Source: Ananas comosus (lineage: Eukaryota; Streptophyta; Magnoliopsida; Poales; Bromeliaceae). Taken from it: 64,000 nucleotides of DNA. The translations under genes and the position numbers were made by a program. This document shows positions 1 through 9,880 of the stretch, piece by piece. The stretch spans positions 4,398,073 to 4,462,072 of the forward strand of contig NC_033641.1 in assembly GCF_001540865.1 (NCBI RefSeq), read 5' to 3'. Every line of letters begins with the position of its first letter. The first letter of the stretch is position 1. The notes beneath the pieces were generated by a model. That model saw only the letters and a list, made by a program, of their open reading frames with translations. It was not told where the DNA came from and did no database searches.

Positions 1-1662
1 TGCCTCGGTGGAGCGACCACCGACAAGCAAAACAGACTAGTGAGTATGATCCAATCCTCACAAGAGGATATACCCTGTCTACTAGGGTCAATGTGTCTCT
101 GCTGCACAATCATGATATATAATCAATGTTGGGACCTCTACTATCCCTAAGTTCATGTCAAGTTTACTACACTAGACTCAATGCCACTCGTTCAGTCGTT
201 GTAGTAATATCTGCTAACTAGTCGACATGCCACTCGTTCAAGTTTAGTGCTTCTACTACACTAGTCAATGCCACTCTACTAGGCTATGTCCAACTTCATC
301 ACTTTTGCCACTATAGGATTCTATGTCTCAAGACCCAATCCTCATGCCTCCCTAGTCCAAGTGTCAAGCCCACACCGCTACACTACTAAGTAAGCATGCA
401 AGGAATGGAAATATGCTTATACTAATCCTATAATGCACAATCAACATATGATGAATAAAATTAACTTAGACATAAAAGGAAACCCGGATACTTCGGGATG
501 ACACCTCCCACCTTTTGTGTATACGGAGGCTCTAGAAATGTGCTTCGGCGTCCTTTACGACGAAGCCTCGGTCTTCTTGTCCAAAACGATGCTCAATCGG
601 CCTTATTTTGCCGATAGCTCTTGACCCGCTCGACGAATAGAATTTCTGACTTCGCCCCCGCGTTTAGGCACCTATCAATTAGGTTAGAGGAGAGTCAAAT
701 GAGATCAATCCTCTACTTTTCCAAAAACCCTATTTTGGTGCCCTAGGGTTAGCATCAAGCTAAACCCATCTCAAAACTCTAGATTCTAGCTCTAATCTTA
801 CCATTCATGGTGCTAGGGGGTCCATTTGATCCCATCCAAAGAGCTAAAACCCAAAAACCCTAAATTTCATAAGCTAGGGTTAGAAGCTTACCTCTATTCT
901 AGCTTAATAGAGAGAAGAGAGGAAAAGGGAGAAGTCCAAAAGCTCCCTTTTCTTGATCCCCTCCTTCTTCTCCTTCCTTTTCTTCATTTTCTTCCTTCTT
1001 TTCCTTCTCTTTTCTTCTTCTTCTTCTTCTTTTTCTTCTTCTCTTCTAGAGAGAGAGAGAGTAAGAGAGTGTGAGAAAGAGAGGGAGTGGAATGAGAGAG
1101 GGAGAGAACAATTTTCCCTCTATACCCCTCTAACTAAGGCCATTTTGCATAAAAGCCCCTCACCTTTCATCTCTGTGCATTGCCCTTACTGGGCTTTCTG
1201 CGCGCGGAGGGACCGGTCTCCCCGACTTGGGACCGGTCCCCGAGAGCTTCAGCTCGGGTCACGCGTTCGGGTACCGGTCTCTCCCAGAGAGACTGGTCCT
1301 CGGGAGGCCGGTTCCTTCCTGAGAGACCGGTTCCCGAGAGCTGGGATTTCAGGACTTAGCCAAATTTTGGCTTTTCTCGCTGGGTTCGCACTCGGGGACC
1401 GGTCTCTCCCTGCCAGGGACCGGTCGCCTCAAGAATCCCCGCAACCCCAGCCAATGGGATCGGTCCCTCCCTGCCAGGGATCGGTCCCCGAGAGCAGTTT
1501 TGCTCCAGTGCAGGTTTTGCACTGTTTGCTCTCGTGGACTTGTTTCCAACGCACTTTTGGTGATTTTAACATCTTTGGCTTTTCCAAAGCTCACCAACAC
1601 GACCCTCGGTCGATTTTTGCATGAAGTCTAACTCTCGCATTTCGAGAATTCACTTCCTCACA
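1..1662 (-). mobile_element. Inverted gypsy LTR, family A (far end cut by window edge)
   Basis: Read on the minus strand, this LTR begins with TGTGAGGAAG at 1662 and runs left out of the window. Its first 290 bases match, in reverse complement, the plus-strand LTR start at 6475-6767. They include the same ACCGGT-rich palindrome cluster and the same CCAGCGAGAAA block. It also has the same internal order as the other LTRs here: palindrome cluster, CT/GA-rich tract (about 950-1090), CCCTAG-containing stretch, then a unique part whose last 60 bases resemble 9420-9480. It lies in opposite orientation to the adjacent gag-pol, so it is not a normal 5' LTR of that element. A same-family LTR inserted backwards into the leader is the simplest reading. 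Confidence 0.75.
1208..1496. repeat. Cluster of ACCGGT-core palindromes in LTR A
   Basis: Imperfect copies of GGGACCGGTCCC and GAGACCGGTCTC recur every 20-60 bases, for example near 1211, 1228, 1273, 1327, 1397 and 1418. They lie about 200-450 bases inside the LTR start, upstream of the purine/pyrimidine-rich tract. Equivalent clusters sit at the same relative place in LTR families C and D. Family B has a different palindrome with the same core. Confidence 0.8.
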
Positions 1663-1687
1663 CCAAGTAATTGCGTTTCAGGGACTA

Positions 1688-2840
1688 ATGTCTCCGAGAC
1701 GCTACACATGTAGAACTGCCCCAGCACCGACTCCTGAGGTGCCCGAGCAAACTGAATCGAGCGTAATGGATCGGTTGCAAGCGCAGGTGACCGCGCTGAC
1801 CAACGTGGTGCAGCGCCAGGAGACCCGATTCGAGCAGCTCGAGGATCTATTGGAGCGGCAGATTGCGGCGGCGGCTGCGACGGTGAATGAGGGCGGTGGT
1901 CCGCCCGCACCCTCGACTGATGTACCCGGATCGGCAGAGGGTGAGGGCATAGCGACGGTTCCGGTGACGGCACGCCCACCCCCAGCGATCGTACCACAGG
2001 CGGCACCGGGATCGGCTACACCCGATGTGTTGGCCGAAGATGTGGAGGGAAAGCGCGCATTGGCGGCTCTTATCAAGTTCAACAAGTTCCATCCGCCAAC
2101 CTTCGAGGGCGAGAAGGTGGAACCGGAGATGGTCGAGTCTTGGATCGACTCGATAGAAACCTTCTTCGATGATTTGCGTACCTTGGAGAGGGACAATATG
2201 TATGTCGCCACCCACTGCTTGGAGAAAGCGGCGAAGGTATGGTGGAAGCGCGTTAGACGGGATCGGCTTCCCGGCCTTCAGCCGATGTTGTGGGAGGAAT
2301 TCAAGCGGGAGATGTTCGCCAACTATTTCCCCAATACATTGAAGCGGAAGCTCAAGGAGAAATTCCGCAAGTTGGAGCAAGGGGACCACTCAGTGGCGGA
2401 GTATGAGCAAGAATTCTCCCATATTATAGATTGCGTCCCGGATGTTGTAAAGGATGATCGGGACTAGGCCGAGTGGTTCTTGCGAGGACTTCAGCCGGGA
2501 ATTTACAAGGCCATGCAAATACTCAAGCTCACGACCTTTGCGGAGGTCTTCGATCGAGCGCTGTAGGCGGAGCACGGAGATGCCCACGTTCGGGAGAAGC
2601 GTGAGCTTTTGGCCGAGTCCAAGGATAAGGGTAAGAAACGCCAAGGCGGCGGTAGTTCGGGGGGACAAACACGTTACAAGAAACCCCCGAAGTATCCACG
2701 CACTCAATAGAAGAGCGGTGGAGCGCAGCGATGCATTGTATGCGGCGGAGACCACCCGGTCTTGCGCTGTGAGCAAGGCCGAGGCAAGTGCTACAAGTGT
2801 GGGCAGCCGGGGCACTTCATTCGAGATTTCCCGAGAGGAG
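1688..2840 (+). pseudogene. gag pseudogene of element 1 (capsid plus zinc knuckles)
   Basis: The ATG at 1688 opens a protein with a proline/alanine-rich, partly coiled N-terminus. A retrotransposon gag domain follows (about residues 120-260, with FHPPTFEG and WIDSIETFF). The frame is interrupted by TAG at 2465, 2564 and 2708 but is otherwise continuous into protease. Two CCHC-like knuckles sit near 2730-2835. The first is shortened (C-X2-C-X3-H-X4-C). In the second the final cysteine is replaced by phenylalanine (HFIRDFP). Gag would form the cytoplasmic virus-like particle; this copy cannot. Confidence 0.85.
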
Positions 2841-3480
2841 GAGCCTCACCTGCCCCATCGATTGCATCGGCGCTGGCGATTCCGGCTCACTATGGAGGAG
2901 TTCCACCGACGGCCGCGTTGACGGGACGCGTGATGATGCCGCGTCAACCTGAAGTGACGCGATCGGCCCTGAGTGGACGGGTATTCGCCGCTCAGGTCCA
3001 AGCTGAGGAACCTGCGGAGGCGGAGGAGCATCGCCTTGTGGCAGGTATGGTTTTAATTAAGGGAGTTCGCTCCAGGGCTTTATTTGATACAGGAGCCACG
3101 CATTCATTCATAAGTAGGTCATTCGCACTCATGCATGACATTCTCATAGAGGCGAGTGACAAGTGGCGAGTGGAGGGCCCTGGGTCAACGTTTAACACTT
3201 ACTCGGAGTGTGCGTCGTGTCCCGTACAAATAGGCGACTGGATTATGCCTATTCGGACATTGGAACTCAGGAAGCTCGAGGCTTATGACATCATTCTGGG
3301 CATGGACTGGCTCTTGAAATACCACACAACGATTGACTGCAGGAGTAGGGTGATCACATTCCGTGAACGGGGACAAGAGGAGTTCACATATCGGGCTTGT
3401 CAAAGCTCATGCTTCGTCGTGACGGTGTCAGCGACGAGAGCAAGGAAGTTGGTTAACAGTGGTTGCACGGCATTTTTGGC
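2841..3480 (+). pseudogene. Aspartic protease region of element 1
   Basis: The retroviral-type aspartic protease signature [13 protein letters not shown] is encoded at about 3077-3115, with the catalytic aspartate near 3085. It is followed by the expected MDWL motif (about 3302). The reading frame is open from 2762 to 3845, so this portion is intact although it can no longer be made from a complete polyprotein. The enzyme would cut the Gag-Pol precursor. Confidence 0.85.
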
Positions 3481-4597
3481 AACTGTTGTGGAAGTGGAAC
3501 GAGTAGCTCCAACATTAGAGGAGCTACCGGTGGTGCGGGAGTTCCCGGATGTATTTCCCGCGGAGTTGCCGGGGATACCACCGGATCGGGAGATCGAGTT
3601 CGTTATAGACTTGGTTCCCGGTACCGCACCGATCTCGAAGGCTCCGTACCGAATGGCGCCGGCAGAATTGAAAGAGTTGAGGAGTCAATTGCAAGACCTC
3701 CTCGACAAGCAATTTATCCGGCCAAGTGTATCACCGTGGGGAGCCCCGGTGTTGTTTGTACGGAAGAAGGATGGATCGTTTCGACTCTGCGTGGATTATC
3801 GAGACTTGAACAGAGTCACGATCAAGAACAAGTACCCACTACCCTGAATCGATGACTTGTTCGATCAGTTGCAGGGGTTGTGTGTATACTCGAAGATAGA
3901 TTTGCAGTCCTGCTATCACCAACTGAAGATCAAGCCGGAGGATGTGCAGAAAACTGCGTTTCGTAAGCGGTATGGACACTACGAATTCACGGTCATGCCA
4001 TTTGGACTCACGAATGCTCCAGCGGCGTTCATGGATTTAATGAACCGTATATTCAGAGAGTATTTGGACCGATTTGTCGTGGTCTTCATAGATGACATAT
4101 TGGTCTATTCTCGCAGTGACGAGGAATATGCCGAGCATTTGAGAATAGTGCTTCAAGTCCTTCGGGAGGAGAAGCTATATGCTAAGCTGAAGAAGTGTGA
4201 CTTCTGGCTTCGCGAGGTCCCCTTCTTAGGGCATGTGATTTCCGCGGGTGGAGTTTCTGTAGACCCGAGGAAAGTTGAGGCAATCAAGGATTGGCTGCGC
4301 CCGACAAATGTCACGGAGGTTCGAAGCTTCGTGGGCTTGGCGGGCTACTATAGGCGGTTTGTGGAAGGCTTTTCTAAGATAGTGATTCCGCTTACCCACC
4401 TGGCTCAGAAAGGCACCAAGTTTGTTTGGAGCGAAGAGTGCGACCGGAGTTTCAAAGAGTTGAAGCAAAGATTGACTTCGACACCGGTGCTCGCTCTACC
4501 GGTGCAGGGCGAAGACTTCGTGGTCTACAGTGATGCCTCCTATCTTGGATTGGGGTGTGTCTTGATGCAAAACGGAAAGGTAATTGCCTACGCATAA
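3481..4597 (+). pseudogene. Reverse transcriptase region of element 1
   Basis: RT motifs in order: [17 protein letters not shown] (near 3680), [11 protein letters not shown] (near 3780), the YPLP block, [10 protein letters not shown] (near 3905), [13 protein letters not shown] (near 3995) and the catalytic box FIDD at 4085-4096, followed by FLGHVIS and [15 protein letters not shown] at 3845-3847 interrupts directly after YPLP; a CGA-to-TGA change would explain it. The frame ends at 4597, where the RNase H connection is broken. Confidence 0.9.
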
Positions 4598-4865
4598 GAA
4601 CTACCCCATCCATGATTTGGAGCTAGCGGCGGTGATTTTCGCCTTGAAGCTGTGTAGGCACTACTTATATGGTACCCATTGTGAGATCTATACCGACCAC
4701 AAGAGCTTGAAGTACCTGTTCACACAGAAGGAGCTCAATATACGTCAGCGGCGGTGGTTGGAGCTATTAAAGGATTATGACATTGATATCCTCTACCACC
4801 CCAGGAAGGCAAATGTGGTCACGGATGCGCTGAGTAGGAAGTCAGCGGAGAACCTTGCCACGTAG
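4500..4865 (+). pseudogene. RNase H region of element 1, split by a small deletion
   Basis: The first catalytic aspartate lies in [13 protein letters not shown] (about 4520-4560). The next block ([18 protein letters not shown], then [12 protein letters not shown]) is in another frame from 4584. The equivalent stretch in element 2 contains about eight extra codons between the two parts, so roughly 23 bases were lost near 4594 with a frameshift. The domain runs to DALSRK and a TAG at 4863. It would degrade the RNA strand of the replication hybrid. Confidence 0.85.
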
Positions 4866-4895
4866 GTTACGAATCAATCACCCCTATGGCTGGAG

Positions 4896-5825
4896 ATGGA
4901 GCGACCGGACCTCAAAGTAGTTACTCCCGAGACTCCAGCTCAGTTGATGGCACTCGTTGTCCAACCGACCTTGTTGGAGAGGATCAAAGATCTGCAACCC
5001 GCAGGACCAGAACTCCAAAAGGTGCGGCGAAACATCGAGGAAGGTAGAGGCGGCAATTTCAATTTGGACGCCGGTGGCACGCTTCGGTTTCGAAACCGGT
5101 GGTGTGTGCCGAAGGATGGAGAGTTTCGTGAATTGATTCTACAAGAAGCACACTGATCTCCGTATGTTGATCACCCGGGCGGCACCAAGATGTATCAAGG
5201 ACTAAAAATGCACTACTGGTGGCCGAGAATGAAAGGTGATATTGGACGCTTTGTGGCGAAGTGCTTAACATGCCAACAAGTGAAGGCCGAGCGTCGATTT
5301 TCAGCAGGAAAGCTTCAAAGACTACCAATTCCCGTTTGGAAATGGGAGGATATATCGATGGACTTCGTGGTTGGCTTGCCTCGCTCAACAGGTGGCCACG
5401 ATGCAATTTGGATAATTGTGGACCGATTGACGAAGTCGGCTCACTTCTTACCGATCCACACCACGTGGTCGGGTGACAAGTTAGCGCAGGTATACCTTGA
5501 CGAAATAGTGAGACTACATGGGGTGCCGAAATCGATCGTGTCGGATCGTGACCCCTGGTTTACTTCACACTTCTGCAAAAGCCTGCAGGAAGCTCTTGGT
5601 ACACGGCTCGACTTTAGCACCGTATTTCATCCTCAGACCGATGGGCAAACACAGAGAACCATTCAAACTCTGGATGACATGTTGCGAGCGTGTGTCATCG
5701 ACTATAAGGGAAGTTGGTGTGACCACCTACCTATGGCTGAGTTCGCCTACAACAACAATTATCATGCTAGTGTGGAGATGGCACCGTTCGAGGCTCTCTA
5801 TGGGCGGACGTGTCGGTCTCTTCTA
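4896..5825 (+). pseudogene. Integrase zinc-binding and catalytic core of element 1
   Basis: The H2C2 finger is visible as YVDHPGG...CLTCQQVK (about 5160-5285) but carries a TGA at 5154. The DDE core has MDFVVGLPRS (first D, near 5360) and SDRDPWFTS (second D, near 5537). The expected glutamate in the DGQxER box is glutamine here (TDGQTQRT, near 5638), so the catalytic triad is broken. A +1 frameshift near 5820 separates the core from the C-terminal part. Confidence 0.85.
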
Positions 5826-6403
5826 TACACTGGAGCGATGTGGGTGAGCGTACAGAGTTCGGCCCCGATGTTCTGCGAGAAGTGGAGGAGAAAGTCCGCC
5901 TTGCTCGCAAGAGATTGCTCACGGCGCAGTTGAGACAGCAAAGCTATGCAGACAGGCGCCGACGAGATATAGGGTTCGCGGTGGGCGACCGCGTATTCTT
6001 GAAGGTTTCACCGATGCGGGGTGTGAAGCGATTTGGAGTGCGGGGGAAACTAAGTCCCCCATACATTGGACCATATGAAATATTGGAGCGAGTCGGCACG
6101 GTGGCCTACCGACTTGCTTTGCCGCTAAAGCTTGCGGATGTACACAATGTATTCCATGTCTCCAATCTCCGCAAGTATATTCACGACCCCGAGCACGCAA
6201 TGCTATATGAGCCACCGAAGCTTCAAGAGGACTTGAGCTATGAAGAGTTTTCGGTAATGATTATCGCACGAGAGGTGCGAAAGTTGAGGAATCGAGAAAT
6301 TCCCTACGTGAAGGTTAGGTGGAGCAATCATGATGATCGTGAGGCTACCTGGGAACTCGAGGATCTGATGAGAAAACACCATCCTCATCTATTTGAGGAG
6401 TAA
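5810..6403 (+). pseudogene. Integrase C-terminal domain and chromodomain of element 1
   Basis: Open from about 5810 to the TAA at 6401. It contains the GPY/F-like block SPPYIGPYEILERVG (about 6053-6100), VFHVSNLRKYI, and a C-terminal chromodomain (about 6238-6390: REVRKLRNREIPYVKVRWSN, ATWELED). In chromoviruses this domain is thought to steer integration into heterochromatin. A very similar copy is at 12699-13232 on the other strand. The short distance to the polypurine tract is typical. Confidence 0.88.
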
Positions 6404-6461
6404 GGTATGGGTTTGAGTTAAAGTAAAGAATCGAATTAGTTTCGAGGACGAAACTCCTTTT

Positions 6462-6474
6462 AAGGAGGAGAGGA
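6462..6474 (+). promoter_or_regulatory. Polypurine tract of element 1
   Basis: The purine run AAGGAGGAGAGGA lies directly before the LTR start TGTAAGG. This is the usual plus-strand priming site next to a 3' LTR. The neighbouring block TTTCGAGGACGAAACTCC recurs in element 2 (12640-12665) and element 3 (20768-20790), so it is a conserved family marker. Confidence 0.8.
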
Positions 6475-6767
6475 TGTAAGGAAGTGAATTCTCGAAATCC
6501 GAGAGTTGTACTTCGTCTAGGATCGACTATTTGTCGAGGAATACCCTTTGGGGAAGTTAGAGATGTCCAAAGCACGAAGAGTGCCTTGGAGTTGAGTCCA
6601 CGAGAGCAAATGGTGCAAACTGCATCATTGGGCTGATGTTACTCTCGGAGACCTATCTCTGGAGGTGAGAGACCGGTTCCATCGGCTGGGAGTAGCGGGG
6701 TTGCTTGATGTAACCGGTCCCTGGCAGGGAGAGACCGGTCCCCGAATGTGGTCCCAGCGAGAAATGT
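6475..6767 (+). mobile_element. LTR A start, fragment of the 3' LTR of element 1
   Basis: Begins TGTAAGGAAGTGAATTCTCG right after the polypurine tract and matches the inverted LTR at 1-1662 in reverse complement. It includes ACCGGT palindromes near 6673, 6715 and 6737. Homology stops at CCAGCGAGAAA (6754-6764), where a different LTR family starts at 6768. Confidence 0.8.
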
Positions 6768-7329
6768 TGTAAGGTACCGGAGTTCTAAAATCATGAGGTT
6801 ACGGTGTACATTTGGTTGGAAGACCATTTGAATGGTTTCGGTGAGGTCCCGGTAAGGTCCGGAAGTATTCGAGCGTTTTCGGTACGCATAGGCGCTAAAA
6901 CGGAGCCGAAAGGCCATGTTGGGCCGTGAGCCAAATCCGGCATTAGCGTGGATGAAAAGATGATGAAAATACGTTCGAAGACATGTTTGGAGAGTCTCGA
7001 TTCAATTTGAAAAGAATTAGAGGTCAAACGAGCGAAAACGAGCGAAAACGGAGAAGAAACGGTGAGAAAGCTGAAAATTTGGCTAAGACCTTAAAGGCTG
7101 GAATTCTGGACCTACGGGGACCGGTCCCCCAAGTCCAGGGACCGGTCCCCTATACAAAAATGGCCCCCCGCGGGGGCAGTGTAGGAAACATGAAGTTGGG
7201 GGTCTTTTCTGCAATTTGTGCACTAATGAGACGGTATAGGAGTAAGGTTTCTCTTCTCCCTCTCATTTCTCATGACCTAAATATCAAAGATCTCTCTCTC
7301 TCTCTCTCTCTCTCTCCAAGCTTTCTCTC
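6768..7329 (+). mobile_element. LTR D start fragment
   Basis: Begins TGTAAGGTACCGGAG at its own LTR terminus. It matches the inverted LTR D at 15390-16367 in reverse complement: the block ending in CGGAGCCGAAAGGCCATG, the CATTAGCGTGGATGAAAAGATG block and CGAGCGAAAACG. It contains two ACCGGT palindromes (7118-7150) and ends in a (CT)n tract (7293-7329), where LTR B takes over. Confidence 0.75.
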
Positions 7330-7547
7330 TGTAAGATATTGGAACTTGTTGGAAATAGGCTAACTTTGGCCAAATGGACCAAGCAAGCGATTGAGCGGAT
7401 TGGACAAGTTCCATTTTGCATTCCAACATGTTTGGAAGGGCAAAAGTGAGTTCGAAAGGGTTGGAATGGCTTTGGCATTGATCGGCGCGAAATAGAGCCG
7501 AAGCGAAGTCAAAAACGGCATTCTGGAGTTGTTGTACCAGTACAGCT

Positions 7548-7736
7548 TGATGGTTGTACCGGTACAGCCATCGCTGCCTGGCTGAGCAGCTCTCGGGTTG
7601 GAGCTACCAGGCCTTGTACCGGTACAAGGGGCCTTGTACCGATACAAAGCACAGCGTAACCGAGAGAACTTGCTCTCGGGTTAGGCTGTCTGCCAGGCCT
7701 TGTACCGGTACAAGACCCCGTGTACCGGTACAAGGG
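7548..7736. repeat. TGTACCGGTACA palindrome cluster in forward LTR B
   Basis: Four perfect copies of the 12-base palindrome TGTACCGGTACA (near 7556, 7617, 7700, 7720) and two one-mismatch copies (7537, 7635) lie within 200 bases. They are often extended to CTTGTACCGGTACAAG. They are located just upstream of the CT-rich leader, the same position the GGGACCGGTCCC cluster occupies in families A, C and D. Confidence 0.85.
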
Positions 7737-9523
7737 ACCCGAACAGCGGGGGGTTGTTTCAGATTTGAAAAAATTGAGGGACTTATTTGCAATTATGCCT
7801 CTAATAGGGCTGAGGGTCCACTCCCCTCTCATTTCCCTCTCATTTCTCTCCCTCTCTCACACCTCTCTTGCTCTCTCTCTCTCTAAACCGAAAAGAGAAA
7901 GAAAAGAAGAAGAGGAAAGGAAGGAGAAGATCGAGAAGAAAAAGGAGAAGCTCCTCTTTCTCTTCTCCTTCAAGCTAGAGAAAGCTTGGAGCAAGCTTTT
8001 GGAGGTAAGCTCTAAACCCTAAAATGGTATTTCTAGGGTTTGAGGGTTTTGGTTGTTTAGGAGTGGTTCCAATGGAACCCATTGGTGTTGGAATGATGGT
8101 TCTAGCTCGGATTTGAAGCTTGAACCATGGATTCCACCATTGCTCCCAACCTAGGGCACATTTTGGGGTTTTGCTCATGTGGGGTTTTTTTTATCATCTA
8201 GAATTGTTTCCATTGGATTTTTTGATGCCAAATAGAAGCTTTGTGCTTGAATCTTAGAGCTTGAAGGAGATTCTTGCACCGGTTGGAACCTAGGGCTCCA
8301 AATGAGGGCTTTAATGGTAGATCACTAGAGCTTGGGTTTTAATCCCTATAAATGGATTTAGTGAACTTCTTTGATGCTAAATAGATGATCAAAGCTTAAA
8401 TCCAAAGCCCTAATAGTGGATTTTTATCTAATTGCAACCTAGGGTTAAAATTGGAGTTTTTGGAAATAGTTGGGTTTGATCTATGTTGAGTGGTCTGAAA
8501 CCTAATTGTTGTGTCTCCGAACGCGTAGGAAGCGACGGTTCGTCGATTCGTCGAGCGGGTGCGACGTTCCGGCTGAATCAAGTGTTCGTAGTTCAGAGTT
8601 GACCGGGGGCCGAGGCGACGTTCTAAAATCACGAGATCGGATCCGGGGCACCGTAGTAAGAAACCGAAGAGTTTCTGCACTTGAAATCGCGAAGCGGAGA
8701 TCGTTTGGTGGTCGCGCGTGATTAGGGTCAAGCCGAGCGGCGTGCGCCACGGGAGGCCGATTGCGAGTGACGACGAGCAATCGGAGCGCTATAAAAGGTG
8801 GGGGGTGTCCATCCCCAAGCAACTGAGCTTCTTCCTATGTCCGAGTAAAATAGTTGATTATATTTCATATATATGGCTCTTATGCATTATAGGATGTATA
8901 TATAGTTACATTTCTACTTTCCTCGAATGCATGTCTAGTTGTGTAGCATTTGGACTTGACACTTAAATCTAGAATGTAGGAGGACTAAAGTTGAGACATG
9001 AGATCCTATGATGATAAGAGAATAAAGAACTTGGACTTGATAATGAAACTACTGACATGTGAACTAGTGTAATGGAAATTGTATGCATGTAGCATTATGA
9101 ATAGATTGCATGCTAGTTGATAATGACATATTAGCATTATGATGCATGTTGGCTTTATAGAACAAGTATGCTAGATGAAAATGAATGTTAACCTAATGTT
9201 AATTATGAGGCATGTGGCATCTAAACCTAGTGTTGTGAACCTAGGATAGATCGAGTGGCATTAATATAATGTTGTCAAACATAGGTTGACATTAAACCTA
9301 GTGTTATGGAACCTAGAGTTGATTAGACCTAGGTGAGTGGCATTGAGATTTTGTGTGGTTGAGACACTTGTCATGGACCTTGAGATAGGTGGATTATAAA
9401 GTGATTGTTAATCTAGTTGACAGGGTATCCTCAGTTGGCGAGGATTGGATCATACTCACATAGTCTGTTTTGGGCTTGTGGCGGTCGCTCCCCACAAGCA
9501 GTACACTTCGGAGTTGTCACACG

Positions 9524-9867
9524 AGCTGGGTAGCTCACGAGCGGGGTAGCTCACCGGGTGGGATACGAGCGGGTAGCTCCCCACCCATTGGACTGGGTAG
9601 TGAGTCGGGTGAAGAGCGGGGTAGCTCTTCACCTGTGAGATTTGAGCGGGGTAGCTCTTTACCTATGAGCGGGGTAGCTCCTTACCTATGAGCGGGGTAG
9701 CTCTTTACCTACGAGCGGGGTAGCTCTTGACCTATGAGTTTGAGTTAGAGTCGGGGCGAAGAGCGGGGTAGCTCTTGCCCTTACGCAGTTGAGTATAAGT
9801 TGGGCGAGGAGCGGGGTAGCTCTTCACCTATAGGACTTGAGATCTGAGTCGCGCAAAGAGCGGGTGT
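9524..9867 (+). repeat. Degenerate tandem repeat GAGCGGGGTAGCTC
   Basis: The 14-mer GAGCGGGGTAGCTC, with an inner GAGC..GCTC inverted repeat, recurs about ten times. It is followed by variants of TTCACCTATGA, giving units of roughly 22-45 bases. The array lies in the 3' part of forward LTR B and is not present in this amplified form in the inverted copy. Confidence 0.8.
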
Positions 9868-9880
9868 AAGGTACCTGACT

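Larger units (their letters stand above)
1663..6474 (+). mobile_element. Element 1 internal region, Tekay-type Ty3/gypsy chromovirus
   Basis: Domain order gag - protease - reverse transcriptase - RNase H - integrase - chromodomain identifies a Ty3/gypsy chromovirus. The C-terminal block REVRKLRNREIPYVKVRW is typical of the Tekay/Del clade. Only 25 bases separate the inverted LTR end (1662) from the gag ATG at 1688, so the usual leader and primer-binding site are missing. The polyprotein is dead: in-frame stops at 2465, 2564, 2708, 3845, 4863 and 5154, and frameshifts near 4594 and 5820. Several stops are one transition away from CAG, CGA or TGG, as expected from decay of methylated cytosines. 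Confidence 0.9.
7330..9880 (+). mobile_element. LTR B, forward copy, 3' end missing
   Basis: Starts TGTAAGATATTGG and matches the inverted LTR B (9881-12628): shared blocks GGCTAACTTTGGC, the TGTACCGGTACA cluster, the CT-rich tract (7850-7990), AAACCCTAAAATGG, and the late region with GGTATCCTC..GAGGATTGGATC. It lacks several hundred terminal bases, including the GGGCGTGACA end. It stops at 9880, where the full inverted LTR B begins. The simplest explanation is that element 2 inserted here. Confidence 0.75.

Noticed and set aside
7284..7886. Several frames rich in YRYK/CTGT
   Set aside because: They are translations of the TGTACCGGTACA palindrome cluster in LTR B, which reads open on both strands.
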